A DNA stretch of 64,000 nt from Akkermansiaceae bacterium UBA1518 (GTDB lineage: Bacteria > Verrucomicrobiota > Verrucomicrobiia > Verrucomicrobiales > Akkermansiaceae): the NCBI GenBank assembly GCA_002323895.1, contig DCQM01000007.1, positions 13,886-77,885 of the forward strand. Reading direction: 5' to 3'. The notes under the pieces are model-generated. The model saw only the letters and a list, made by a program, of their open reading frames with translations, did not search any database and was not told the DNA's origin. How positions within the stretch are numbered: position 1 is the stretch's first letter; every line of letters begins with the position of its first letter. Below, one piece after another: positions 1-8,730 of the stretch. The position numbers and the translations under genes are program-made.

Positions 1-506
1 TTAACGATTTCGCTCCCCCAGATTTTACTGTTAGGGATCATAACTGATGGCCCGTCTGCTTCGTGCGCTTGAGTCACAAATAATCCGAGTTCGTCGATGA
101 TAATGACTTTACCTCCTATTTTGACCGAATGTCCTACGCTAAAAGGTCGCAGTGCCAGCAGCATGATACCAGACGCCACATTACTAAGTGTGCCTTGGAG
201 GGCCAAGCCAACTGCGATCCCAGAGGCGCCTAGCAGTGCAATAAAGCTTGTTGTTTCAACGCCGAACTGTCCGAGGACCGTTATAATTGTAAGGGCGACA
301 ACGAGTAGATAAACACATCGAACCATTACTTTTTCAATAAGCGGATCTAGGTTAACTTTGCTTTCCATTATCCGTGCAGTCGCGCGTGATAGGATTTTAG
401 CAAACCAGAAGCCGATGATAAGAATCAATATGGCACCCAAAACGATCATGCCATGTTCGGCTGTGTAGTTAGTAAGCTTTTGTATAAGTTCGTCTTTAGT
501 GATCAT
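1..506 (-). CDS. MscS-family mechanosensitive ion channel, C-terminus cut by window edge
   Basis: A small-conductance mechanosensitive channel releases solutes from the cytoplasm on osmotic downshock and sits in the inner membrane. I translated the minus strand from an ATG at 506-504, preceded by a purine-rich AGGAAG site. The 168 visible residues hold two or three hydrophobic segments, then the family's pore helix, rich in Gly and Ala (GASGIAVGLALQGTLSNVAS), and the start of the beta domain ending near PNSKIWGSEIV. The reading frame stays open to base 1, so the end of the beta domain and the alpha/beta C-terminal domain lie outside the window. The length and order match the short MscS class rather than the large MscK type. 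Confidence 0.93.
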   Translation of the reverse strand, partial: MITKDELIQKLTNYTAEHGMIVLGAILILIIGFWFAKILSRATARIMESKVNLDPLIEKVMVRCVYLLVVALTIITVLGQFGVETTSFIALLGASGIAVGLALQGTLSNVASGIMLLALRPFSVGHSVKIGGKVIIIDELGLFVTQAHEADGPSVMIPNSKIWGSEIV

Positions 507-647
507 GATTGTTTCTTCCTGCTAGGAATTTACTCCTTTAGGGGGAGAATCTTGAAGTCAGTTTTTGATTGAAAGCGGAATATTAAAAAGGAGAAAGATA
601 CTGAAGGATCTCCAGAAATCCTGCTTTGGGTAGTCTTGAGTTTTTAT

Positions 648-1022
648 CTAGGACTCTTTTGAACGCGCCTGCCTCGCCGCCTTGAATGACTTGATACATT
701 GAACCACAAAAATTGCTGAGACTAGAGACATCGTGATCATGCAACCGGTTGAGAGCTTGAGTTCGAAGCCGTCCTTGATAGCAGTTGGAATAATGCGGCC
801 GAGCGGCGCGAGGAATCCAAGAAGCCCAAAGGTCGCTGCAATATGCATACCAAGTTTTAGTTTATCAGGGTTTTTTGCAAGAAGGGATCCCAAAAGAATG
901 GGAACTCCAGCTATTGCTGGGATTAAAGCGGTCCAGCTCTGCATGCCACCTCCCAAGTAGCCCAGAAGAGCAAGCGCTATTAAGATGATTCCGGTATTTA
1001 TTCCTATTTTGGTTATGTTCAT
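648..1022 (-). CDS. Small four-helix membrane protein of unknown function
   Basis: I do not recognise the family. The 124 residues contain about four hydrophobic stretches (roughly residues 8-26, 30-48, 60-80 and 92-110), a short cytoplasmic-looking KNPDKLK loop and a basic tail (KAARQARSKES). That composition points to an integral inner-membrane protein with no visible catalytic motif. It starts with ATG and stands alone, 141 bp upstream of the MscS gene on the same strand, so co-transcription with the channel is possible but not shown. Confidence 0.7.
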   Translation of the reverse strand: MNITKIGINTGIILIALALLGYLGGGMQSWTALIPAIAGVPILLGSLLAKNPDKLKLGMHIAATFGLLGFLAPLGRIIPTAIKDGFELKLSTGCMITMSLVSAIFVVQCIKSFKAARQARSKES

Positions 1023-1064
1023 ATGGTGGAGAAAATAGAGAAAAGTAACGATTTTACAAGTTGG

Positions 1065-1211
1065 CTATTTTAATCGAGCCAAAAAGTCTAAAGGGCCCTC
1101 TTCTTGGTGGATTTTTATGTTGCATCCTTCCGGGCCGGTGTGAAAGAGCATACCAATTTTGAGTTTTTTTAGGGGGTTGTTATAGTGCCAGAGAAGACGA
1201 AGGGTGTGCTC
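1065..1211 (-). other. 48-codon open frame, possible gene remnant or very small protein
   Basis: This 381-bp gap between genes (1023-1403) contains a minus-strand frame open from just after a TAA at 1214-1212 to a TAG at 1067-1065. Its translation (for example HYNNPLKKLKIGMLFHTGPE, then a C-terminal QEEGPLDFLARLK) has a protein-like composition. The only ATG in frame is at 1151-1149 and would give 28 residues. It could be the C-terminal stump of a decayed gene or a small protein. I recognise no family, and nothing else is visible in the gap. Confidence 0.25.
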
Positions 1212-1403
1212 TTAAGCGGAGTGATCTCGCCCGTATCTAGAAATTTATTATTTACCTAGCGTGTGCCCCAATTGTCGAGTTAGCAAAGGCTCCTGAGGGG
1301 AATCGCTATCATCAGACACTTATAATCGGCAGGGGTTAGAACTTGTTGCGGGCAACTGAACTTTTAGTCGCCGGGCGACTGGTAAACGGGCAGGATATTA
1401 GCA

Positions 1404-3860
1404 ATGAAAATAATCTTAAATTTGCTCTTTGTCTGCTCTCTCAATATGAGCGCTTTGGACCAGAGGGGTTCCGATGAGATCATTAGCCACAAGATTCGCA
1501 GTGAATACCTAGGTGGAGTGGAGACTGCCATCCATGTTTTGAAACCCACTAAGATGGATGAGGAAAAGCGCTATCCAGTTCTTTATATTTTGCCGGTTAT
1601 CGATGGTGACGCTGCCTGGGGGAAACCGTTCAAAATTGCACAGGAAGAAAATTTTCCTGATAAATATGGTGTCATTTGCGTTATGGCGACTTTCCACCGT
1701 GGTACGCTCTATTGTAATCATCCCACCAAGAAAAATCAGCAGGATGAAAGTTATTTCGTCCAGGATGTTGTTCCTTTCGTTGATCAGAACTACCCCACAA
1801 TCGCGCAAGCGGAAGGCCGCTACCTCACCGGTTTTTGTGCTTCGGGTAGTGGTGGTTTATGGCTGTTACTTCGACACCTCGACATGTTTGGTAAAGTAGC
1901 AGCGTGGGACGCCTGGCTGGATCTTGATGAAATGATCGAAGCCGACGAGAAGTTATTTGGCACGAATGAGAACTATCGAGACTATGCAGTGCTTAATCAA
2001 ATTGACCGCCACGCTCACGAGTTAATCGATGGTCCTACGAGGATCGTGATGATGGCCTATCGTAACAAGCGGGACGGTGTCCACAGTGTGCATCGATTTC
2101 ACGATAAGCTGTTCGATTACGGGATAGCTCATATATTCGAATTTCATGAAGCTGAAGCGCATCGGTGGGACAGTGGCTGGTTATCGCGAGCTGTAGAATA
2201 TCTCTTCCTCGAGAGACTGCCGGAAGGGGTGGGCAAAACTTTAGGGACACCTAAAACGGAGGCTCAAATCGCGGCTCTCCATCGCGGTGCGGTCAATCGT
2301 CGTCGGCGAATCATTTTGCACCATGATGCGGCACTTGATCGCTTCAAACCATCGATGAAGATGGAAGAGGTGGTCGAGAATACCTATAAGTTTTCTAAAG
2401 ATCCTAAGAGTCAAATTGATACGGTTATGCTCGACGTTGGCGGTGGTGCGGTCCCCTGGCCGAGCAAGCATATGAGTCAGATTTCAGGGCTGCAGGATTG
2501 GTTTTCGAAAGGGAATGATTTTCTCCCTGCGGTAGTCAAAGCCGGGCACGAACGTGGATTAGAGATATTTTTTTCCTATCGCATCAATGGAATTGCCAAT
2601 TTAAGTCCCGAACCACTGAAACGCAAAAGGACGAGTTGGTTGCTTGACTGGCGTGAGGATCCCGATCCTCCCCATGATCCCCGGATCCCGTGGGACCATT
2701 CGAATTGGCAGACTGGCAAGAAGGGTAAGTGGGGAGGGGATGCTGCCTTGTGGAATTATGCTATTCCGGAAGTGCAGGCTCTACAGATTGAAGCGATCCG
2801 CGAACTTGTTAGCGGGCACGAGATCGATGGGATCCAGCTTGATTTTGTCCGTCATGCTCCCTACTTGCCGGTAGGCCGACAGTGGGAATATCGCGATCGT
2901 TTGACAGAGTTTTTGTCGTCGGTAAGGGCTATGATTCGTGAGGTGGAAATGGAAAAGGGAAGAGCGATTCTTCTCGGAGTGAAGGTCGCAAGTTCAGTGT
3001 CGGGTTGTCACTTTGATGGCATTGATATCGAGCGATGGATTGTTGATGGCTTAGTTGATATTGTTGCCGTCGGAGCACGTTCGCTAGAAGTGGATCTTGG
3101 AGGATTCAAGGATATTATTGGGCATAAAAAGGTGAAACTCTATCCTAGCCACGACCGTCACCATGGATCAGATGGTTACTCCTACCCGCCCTTGCGATAC
3201 CATCGTGCGGTAATGGCGAATTTTTGGAGACAGAAGCCGGATGGCGTGATGTTGTTCAACTTTGGAGGAGGCCGGATTGATGGCAGAGCTGGTAAGAAAG
3301 ACGACTCCCTAGGATTCACAGAGTTCGGTCAACTGGCAACTCTACAAGGTAAAGAGATGACCTATGTTATCCAGCGCCGTGCCGGTGGGCATCCTTGGGA
3401 GTTTGGGCATCCCGAAGATGGTAAGTTTCAGCCTTGGTCCTTTGCTAACTCGAATCTCCTCGCCGTGCTTCCAGCAAAACTCGGGCAACATGGTAAGGGG
3501 TTGACTTACCTCAAATTAGATATCGGTGAATTGGGGCCCAAGGCGAAACTCCGTGTGCTCTTCTCTGATCCTGTGGCGGCCGGAGATACGATTCCAGTTG
3601 GTTCCACGTACTATCGATATGGGAATAGCAACTATCGTGTGAGGCCGCTCGAAAAATCGGTAGTCAGTAGGATTGAATCGAGGCTGAACAATATCCGGCT
3701 TGGTCAGGCAAAGGTGCGTGACGATGGCTGGCTTGAGTGGAGCGTGGATGTAAAGTTTCTCGCTGTCGGCGAGAATCTGCTGAGCTTCCGCGTGCAAGGC
3801 TTAGAGGCGGGGCGTGCGGAATCGATCTCGATTGAATGCCTAGAGCTAGATGTCGAGTAG
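1404..3860 (+). CDS. Secreted fusion: esterase-like alpha/beta hydrolase plus glycoside-hydrolase-like TIM barrel
   Basis: An 818-residue protein with a short hydrophobic N-terminus that could be a signal peptide. Residues about 25-270 resemble the putative esterase family (esterase D type): YPVLYILP strand, then LTGFCASGSGG at the nucleophile elbow and EAHRWDSGW at the catalytic histidine (His253). The family normally has Ser in G-x-S-x-G; here the aligned residue is Cys145. Residues about 300-650 resemble hypothetical glycosyl-hydrolase barrels (GHL10-like), with VMLDVGGG and HEIDGIQLDFVRH as likely barrel strands carrying acidic residues. The last 150 residues look like a beta-sandwich. 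A role in polysaccharide or ester breakdown outside the cytoplasm is inferred only. It is monocistronic and followed by a terminator-like hairpin. Confidence 0.7.
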   Translation: MKIILNLLFVCSLNMSALDQRGSDEIISHKIRSEYLGGVETAIHVLKPTKMDEEKRYPVLYILPVIDGDAAWGKPFKIAQEENFPDKYGVICVMATFHRGTLYCNHPTKKNQQDESYFVQDVVPFVDQNYPTIAQAEGRYLTGFCASGSGGLWLLLRHLDMFGKVAAWDAWLDLDEMIEADEKLFGTNENYRDYAVLNQIDRHAHELIDGPTRIVMMAYRNKRDGVHSVHRFHDKLFDYGIAHIFEFHEAEAHRWDSGWLSRAVEYLFLERLPEGVGKTLGTPKTEAQIAALHRGAVNRRRRIILHHDAALDRFKPSMKMEEVVENTYKFSKDPKSQIDTVMLDVGGGAVPWPSKHMSQISGLQDWFSKGNDFLPAVVKAGHERGLEIFFSYRINGIANLSPEPLKRKRTSWLLDWREDPDPPHDPRIPWDHSNWQTGKKGKWGGDAALWNYAIPEVQALQIEAIRELVSGHEIDGIQLDFVRHAPYLPVGRQWEYRDRLTEFLSSVRAMIREVEMEKGRAILLGVKVASSVSGCHFDGIDIERWIVDGLVDIVAVGARSLEVDLGGFKDIIGHKKVKLYPSHDRHHGSDGYSYPPLRYHRAVMANFWRQKPDGVMLFNFGGGRIDGRAGKKDDSLGFTEFGQLATLQGKEMTYVIQRRAGGHPWEFGHPEDGKFQPWSFANSNLLAVLPAKLGQHGKGLTYLKLDIGELGPKAKLRVLFSDPVAAGDTIPVGSTYYRYGNSNYRVRPLEKSVVSRIESRLNNIRLGQAKVRDDGWLEWSVDVKFLAVGENLLSFRVQGLEAGRAESISIECLELDVE

Positions 3861-3920
3861 GGCCTGTTCGAAACCTAAATCTCGGCAGTTTATGTAGGGC
3901 TTTGCAAGTCGTGTGTTTTC

Positions 3921-3950
3921 ACGGAGCAAACCACTCCGTTCTTTAATTTT
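3921..3950 (+). terminator. Rho-independent terminator after the esterase/glycosidase-like gene
   Basis: ACGGAG (3921-3926) pairs with CTCCGT (3934-3939) across a seven-base loop, followed by the T-rich stretch TCTTTAATTTT. It lies between the convergent genes ending at 3860 and 3943, slightly overlapping the end of the second. Confidence 0.5.
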
Positions 3951-4911
3951 GTTTCGCTTCCTTAATCAGCTTGATTAAAGTCTTGTCTAGGTCCTCCTTA
4001 GATTGTCCGACATGCCTGATGATCCCTTTGTGATCCAACAAGTAGATTGTCGGCCAACCAACGATGTCCCACTTGCTAGAAATTGGACCGCCTACTTTCT
4101 CATCTCGAAAGTTACGCCAAGTAATCGTCCCATTCTTGACATACTTTGAGAGCCGCTCCGGGGGATCGGTATTTACGCCGATCAAAGCAAATGGTTCGTT
4201 TTTCCACTTTTCAACGAGCGACCGCTCGTAGGGAAACATTGATCTGCAAGGTCCTCACCAGATGCCCCAAAACGGCAGGAGAACTACCTTTCCCCGATAA
4301 TCGCTCAGTCGGAATTTCTTTCCGTCTTGATCAAATCCTTCAATCTCTGGCGCTTCACAACCCACTACCAAGTGAGTGACCTTATATCTTAAATCCTTAA
4401 TCCACCTCCGGAGAAGTTCATCCAAATCATCTTCTTTTTTCAGCTTATCCAAAATACTCACGACTGTCTGATTCTCCTTCGCACGTTGGGTATCGGTTAG
4501 CGTTAAGTCTCTTTGAGCGTCTTCTGCTACCAATAAGGCGAGCCGAAATCGTGCTTTTTGGTTCACATTCCCATTCGGCAATTTTTTTATCACTGCTTCC
4601 AATTGCTCCCTCTCCCCATAAAAACTCAAGATTTGGACATACTTGACCATCAATTGGTCGTTCTTGGGTAAAGACCAAATAAGATCCCCGACCCTTTTTC
4701 TTTCTTGGGCATAGCCATTTTCGATCACCCACTCGATGACCTTAGATACTCCTTCTTCCTTTAAATTGCCTGCGACTAGGTCGAGGACGGTCATCGCTTC
4801 CACCTCATTTTTCCTAGATTGACTGATTAATTTATTGGCTTCCGCCACGCCATCTCCAAAGGCCATCCCTATCAATAGGGCCATGATCGCAAACGCCACC
4901 CGAGTTGTCAT
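3943..4911 (-). CDS. Secreted thioredoxin-like (TlpA/AhpC-TSA type) protein, predicted selenoprotein with UGA-encoded Sec219
   Basis: The gene reads as two same-frame pieces separated by one TGA at 4257-4255. Piece one is a signal-like N-terminus (MTTRVAFAIMALLIGMAFG), a helical region of about 150 residues, and the start of a thioredoxin fold ending in KVVLLPFWGIW. Piece two continues with GPCRSMFPYERSLVEKW, then GWPTIYLLDHKGIIRHVGQ, the usual cis-Pro strand and end of the fold. Read through, the active site is W-U-G-P-C, where TlpA-type proteins have W-C-x-P-C, so the UGA replaces the attacking cysteine. The full product is 322 residues with Sec at 219 and the resolving Cys at 222. A perfect hairpin with a GGUC loop lies 31 nt after the UGA. 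No base is lost or gained. I infer a periplasmic selenium-dependent thiol-disulfide oxidoreductase. The alternative is a Cys-to-stop nonsense mutation. Confidence 0.82.
4214..4229 (-). promoter_or_regulatory. Candidate bacterial SECIS element in the thioredoxin-like gene
   Basis: On the transcript strand ACGAGC (4229-4224), loop GGUC (4223-4220) and GCUCGU (4219-4214) form a perfect six-pair stem. The loop starts 32 nt after the in-frame UGA (31 nt between). Known bacterial SECIS elements lie just after the UGA inside the coding region and carry G, usually GGU, in the apical loop; the E. coli fdhF loop is also GGUC. It would recruit SelB with tRNA-Sec. The bulged U seen in E. coli is not obvious here. 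Confidence 0.7.
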
Positions 4912-5074
4912 TTTATTATCTTACACATTGTTTTTTGATAAAGAAACATCCAAGTCCACGATATACATTTTGTCCGGTTGGATTTTTTTTGGAGATAGTC
5001 TCAAAATCAACACGAGATCGAAGTAAGGAGGCTAGCGCTGGGAATGCTTGATTTGAAGGCGAGAGAATCCGGGT

Positions 5075-5842
5075 TTATTTATCCATCATTTCTTTTAGCT
5101 TGGGAGTAATCGCCTGGGCCCAGATTTCGTGTGCCTTTTCACTCGGGTGAGTCGTGTCGGGCATCATTTCCCTTGAGAGAAATCCTTTCTCATCGAGAAA
5201 CTCTGACCCTATGTCCATAAAGCTTACGTTTGGAATGTCCTTGAGAAGGTCGGGTAAGTAAGAGTTGAGTTCGATGATTTGCTTGCGGTGCGGGTGATCG
5301 AGTTGTTCACGACGGGGAAAGACACCCAAGACAAGTATTTTCATTTTTGGATACAAAGCATTGAGCTTCCGGGTTATTTCTTGGACTCCTTCGGCAGCTT
5401 GTTTTGGCTTATCACTACCCCAGCAGATGTTGTTAGTACCAATCATCAATGAGGCAGCCAGTGGGGCTGGTTTAATCATGGGAAGGTGCTCGAGCCGCCA
5501 AAGGACATGGTTGGTGCGATCTCCTCCAAAGCCCAAGTTTAGTGCATTGAGCGGGATGAAGTGTTTCTTCCAGACAGCCTCGCCGGGGCCTTTTTTATCA
5601 AAGTTATTCGTGATAGAATCACCCACCATAAGCAGCTCAATCTTACGCTCATCTTTTGGATTATTAGATCTCTCAATCTCGGCGATTTTCTCAGCGTGGC
5701 GATCGAACCACCAGGAGGCCAGACGAACCTGAGCAGTGGTAGATGGATGCTCCTTGGCCAGCTCTGCTGCCGTTGCAGCGTGGAAGTTAGAAATCAAAGA
5801 GATGATTAATGTGACTACACAGCAGTTTGAAAATATTCTCAT
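5075..5842 (-). CDS. Secreted SGNH/GDSL-family hydrolase
   Basis: A 255-residue protein with an N-terminal signal (hydrophobic to about residue 24, HAATAAE cleavage region). All SGNH blocks are visible: block I GDSIT with Ser76, block II GFGGD with the oxyanion Gly, block III GTNN with Asn137, and block V DTTHPSE with Asp229 and His232. This is the layout of platelet-activating-factor acetylhydrolase-like esterases, which remove acyl groups from lipids or carbohydrates. PVC bacteria carry many such secreted esterases for polysaccharide deacetylation, but the substrate here cannot be read from sequence. It stands alone, with 296 bp of unremarkable DNA between it and the next gene. Confidence 0.9.
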   Translation of the reverse strand: MRIFSNCCVVTLIISLISNFHAATAAELAKEHPSTTAQVRLASWWFDRHAEKIAEIERSNNPKDERKIELLMVGDSITNNFDKKGPGEAVWKKHFIPLNALNLGFGGDRTNHVLWRLEHLPMIKPAPLAASLMIGTNNICWGSDKPKQAAEGVQEITRKLNALYPKMKILVLGVFPRREQLDHPHRKQIIELNSYLPDLLKDIPNVSFMDIGSEFLDEKGFLSREMMPDTTHPSEKAHEIWAQAITPKLKEMMDK

Positions 5843-6138
5843 CTCTCAAATGTGAGGGTTTTGCAAAGTCTCACAAGCTTAAGATTTAGGCTAATCAAGA
5901 AATGTTATTTCAAATCTTTTCCGGGTGTCTTTCGATAGGTTTTAAATCGGCTATATTTGACAATAACAGGTAATTCCAAGGGTGCCGAATCTCCTTTTGT
6001 TGCTGGAATAGTGTTAAGGAGCCCTTGCGTGTTAGCTGTAACTTTCTAGGATGTAGCTTTTTAGCTAGAGAGTTTTGAAGTCTTATAAAATCGGTTGTGA
6101 AAAGGGTATTTGCGCACTGAGAGGATTAGTCTGCCGGA

Positions 6139-7266
6139 TTAACGGAATTGTTCATTGCCGCTGGCGGGTAAATAGGGCTGTTGCGGTTCAAAGTGCTCCC
6201 ACAGGATCCTTGAGATGTCCCTAAGGAGTGAGAAGCCCTGGTTATCGTGTTTCCATGACTGATCTTTCTGGTTTTTCGTTATAACACAGAACACGTAGTC
6301 TCCGTGTGGGGCATGGACCAACACAACCTCGCTGCGCGACGCATTGACTGCACCCTGCTTACTTATCGTTGCAATCGATGGCGGAACTGATGAGATAGCT
6401 TCGCCGTCCCAGTAGATTCGGCCCATTACGCGTGCCATTTCCTCGTCAGCTGCAGCCGAAACAAGCTTGCGGTCGCGAATGCGGATCAGCAGCTGCGCCA
6501 TTTCCCGTGGGGTTGTTTGCCCCCATCCGTAACGGTCCTGCTCAGTTGCACGTCCGGGCGTTCGAGAATTGAGGCGTGTGCGCAAGAATCCTTTTTGCTT
6601 AAGCCAAGTGTTGATGGTCGTGCCGGTCCCTGCTAATTCCTGACACCAGAGTGATGCTGTGTTGTCGCTTGTTGTGATCATAAGGAAAACCAACTTTTTG
6701 AGCGTCAATTTTTCATTGTTAGCAAACGAGCCAAGTAAATCTTCACCGGGATAGAGACGGTCTTTAGTGTAGGTCAATTTGTCTTGGTAGCCAAGTTCGC
6801 CGCGCTCTACCTTGTTGAGTAGCGAGGCTAGGATAGGGACCTTTATCATACTGGCGGCGGGGAAAAGCTCGTCTGCATTTATGAGGACCGAGTGGTTTTT
6901 CTGCAGGTGGTGGACGTAAAGTCCGACTTCACCGTCTAGCTCGGCGACCCTTGTTTCTAGCTTGCTTGCTAGTGTCACTGGCCCAGGTGGACTTTGGCAT
7001 GATGTTAGTAGTATATTTCCCAATATTCCTATGAGGCACAATAGTGTCTTCTTAGTGAGGAGAAAAAAGAAGTCAGAGTCGTGAGGAACGGGAGAAGGGC
7101 TTATTGAGGAAGTGGGGAGTCCACTAAAGTTTTTGGTTTCGGATACTATAGGTCCAGGCCATTCCCTCGTTTTTCGAGTAATGATAGGATTTAGAGCGTT
7201 ACGCATGAGAAAAAATATAAATACCGAGGATCGTCGCCCTTCGCATAGTTTTTTCGAGTGGTTCAC
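6139..7266 (-). CDS. Class A beta-lactamase-like serine hydrolase, probable lipoprotein
   Basis: The penicillin-recognising fold is shown by FPAASMIK (S-x-x-K, Ser139/Lys142), TTSDN (S-D-N, Ser200-Asn202) and SKQG, which stands where K-T/S-G is expected. These residues use the longest frame, which opens at GTG 7266; the next start is ATG 7206. Both leave an odd 60-90 residue lead before a clear lipoprotein signal (LCLIGILGNILLTSC, lipobox Cys90). No ATG or GTG lies just before that signal, so the true start is unresolved; a rare start codon near 7060 or a sequence error is possible. The family includes beta-lactamases and peptidoglycan-directed enzymes. KQG rather than KTG makes true beta-lactamase activity uncertain. 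Confidence 0.78.
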   Translation of the reverse strand: MNHSKKLCEGRRSSVFIFFLMRNALNPIITRKTREWPGPIVSETKNFSGLPTSSISPSPVPHDSDFFFLLTKKTLLCLIGILGNILLTSCQSPPGPVTLASKLETRVAELDGEVGLYVHHLQKNHSVLINADELFPAASMIKVPILASLLNKVERGELGYQDKLTYTKDRLYPGEDLLGSFANNEKLTLKKLVFLMITTSDNTASLWCQELAGTGTTINTWLKQKGFLRTRLNSRTPGRATEQDRYGWGQTTPREMAQLLIRIRDRKLVSAAADEEMARVMGRIYWDGEAISSVPPSIATISKQGAVNASRSEVVLVHAPHGDYVFCVITKNQKDQSWKHDNQGFSLLRDISRILWEHFEPQQPYLPASGNEQFR

Positions 7267-7326
7267 AATACGAATAAAGATCTACAATAAAGGTAGCTCC
7301 ACAAAGATAATATCAGTTCTAAAAAC

Positions 7327-8457
7327 TTAACTGATGTGAGCGCCTTTTGTCTCAGTATACATCGCGTAAACCGAGGTGCTCGCAGTCATAAAAAGTCGGT
7401 TTCGCTTGGTTCCACCAAAGCAGACGTTTGAGCAAATTTCTGGAAGCAAAATTTGTCCGATTCGCTGTCCGTCTTCATTTGCGAAGATGTGGACACCATC
7501 GTAACCGTCTCCAACCCAGCCAGCGCTGGCCCAAATATTACCGTATTCATCCGCGCGGATTCCGTCAGCAAAACCAGCTTTTTCTTCACCGTCTACTTCT
7601 AGCTTCATGGACGCAAACTCGCGGCCGTTCTTCAGTCGCTTCGAGCTTTCGATATCCCAAACCTTTATGTTTTTTGGTGCATCTGGGTAGTGGCTCGCGC
7701 CAGTATCAGCAACATAGAGCTTTTTGTAATCTGGTGAAAAACAGAGTCCGTTTGGCTTGAAGATTTCGTCGGTTAGCTTTGTGATTTCCCCGTCTTTGGC
7801 ATCAATACGATAGACTGCTTCCTTTTGATAAGGACGAACTGACCCGTTTGTCGCGCGTGTGCCTTCATAATTCATGAGGCCGCCATAACCTGGGTCGGTA
7901 AACCAAATTGAGCCGTCTTCCGGATGGACGATTGCGTCATTTGGCGCGTTGAGTGGTTTACCCTCGAACTTCTCGGCAAGCACTGTGACCGTGCCGTTGT
8001 ATTCGTAGCGGACGACCTTTCGCGGGCCGTGTTGACAAGAAATCTGCCGTCCTTGGAAATCGAAGGTGTTTCCGTTACTGTTGCCGCTTGGATAGCGAAA
8101 CTGTTTGCTAACGTGGCCATCTTCTTCCAACCAGCGATGCTGAACATTGTTCGGGATATCGCTCCACAAAAGATAACGGCCTACGCCATTCCAAGCTGGC
8201 CCTTCGGCCCAGAGCATCTCCGGTGAATGGTAAATCCGTTGGATTGGGGTGTTTCCTAGCTTGAGTTTATTGAAGCGATCGTCGAGTGAAACAATGTCGG
8301 GGTCAGGATAGCGCATCGGGATAACGCCCGTCCAATCGCGTGGCGTTTCGGCCGCGGTTTTTTTTGTGGTGATCGCGGCAGCCATGGCGGCGGTTGCGCC
8401 GGTAATAAAATTACGGCGGCCTGTTGAGAAAATGCTAGGATCTGTTTTTTCGTTCAT
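7327..8457 (-). CDS. Tat-exported SMP-30/gluconolactonase-family protein
   Basis: The 376-residue product begins with a twin-arginine signal (TGRRNFITGATAAMAAAITT), so it is folded before export. The remainder is a six-bladed beta-propeller of the SMP-30/gluconolactonase/LRE type, with the typical pieces WAEGPAW, LNAPNDAIVHP, IWFTDPGYG, PNGLCFSPD, LYVADTG and FADGIRADEYGNIWAS. These carry the Glu, Asn and Asp ligands for the catalytic metal ion. It probably hydrolyses a sugar lactone in the periplasm; the specific sugar is unknown. The beta-lactamase-like gene follows on the same strand after 60 bp, but no functional link is evident. Confidence 0.9.
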   Translation of the reverse strand: MNEKTDPSIFSTGRRNFITGATAAMAAAITTKKTAAETPRDWTGVIPMRYPDPDIVSLDDRFNKLKLGNTPIQRIYHSPEMLWAEGPAWNGVGRYLLWSDIPNNVQHRWLEEDGHVSKQFRYPSGNSNGNTFDFQGRQISCQHGPRKVVRYEYNGTVTVLAEKFEGKPLNAPNDAIVHPEDGSIWFTDPGYGGLMNYEGTRATNGSVRPYQKEAVYRIDAKDGEITKLTDEIFKPNGLCFSPDYKKLYVADTGASHYPDAPKNIKVWDIESSKRLKNGREFASMKLEVDGEEKAGFADGIRADEYGNIWASAGWVGDGYDGVHIFANEDGQRIGQILLPEICSNVCFGGTKRNRLFMTASTSVYAMYTETKGAHIS

Positions 8458-8730
8458 GAGCTCAATAGTAGAAAATGCATCGTTAAACTCCAGAAATTTT
8501 GGATGTGCTTTGTGTCGTAACTCTGACTAATTGCTAGAGGGCTACTTTCAGGAGGGAGGTGGGGGAGTTTGCCCTGAACTTGTTAGAGGAAGGTCAGGGT
8601 TTTGGTCGGAGAATCTAATAAAAGATGGAGATCTTTTGTTTTAAGACATCTTGATGACACAAAATTGATCATATTTACGCATGATTGAGTGAGATACCTT
8701 TGAAAGCATCTCTCAAAAGATTAAAAGTTA

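Noticed and set aside
3943..4911. Simple pseudogene explanation for the split thioredoxin-like gene
   Set aside because: No base is lost or gained, both halves are well preserved, and the stop falls exactly on the catalytic Cys codon with a SECIS-like hairpin downstream. A single nonsense mutation cannot be fully excluded.
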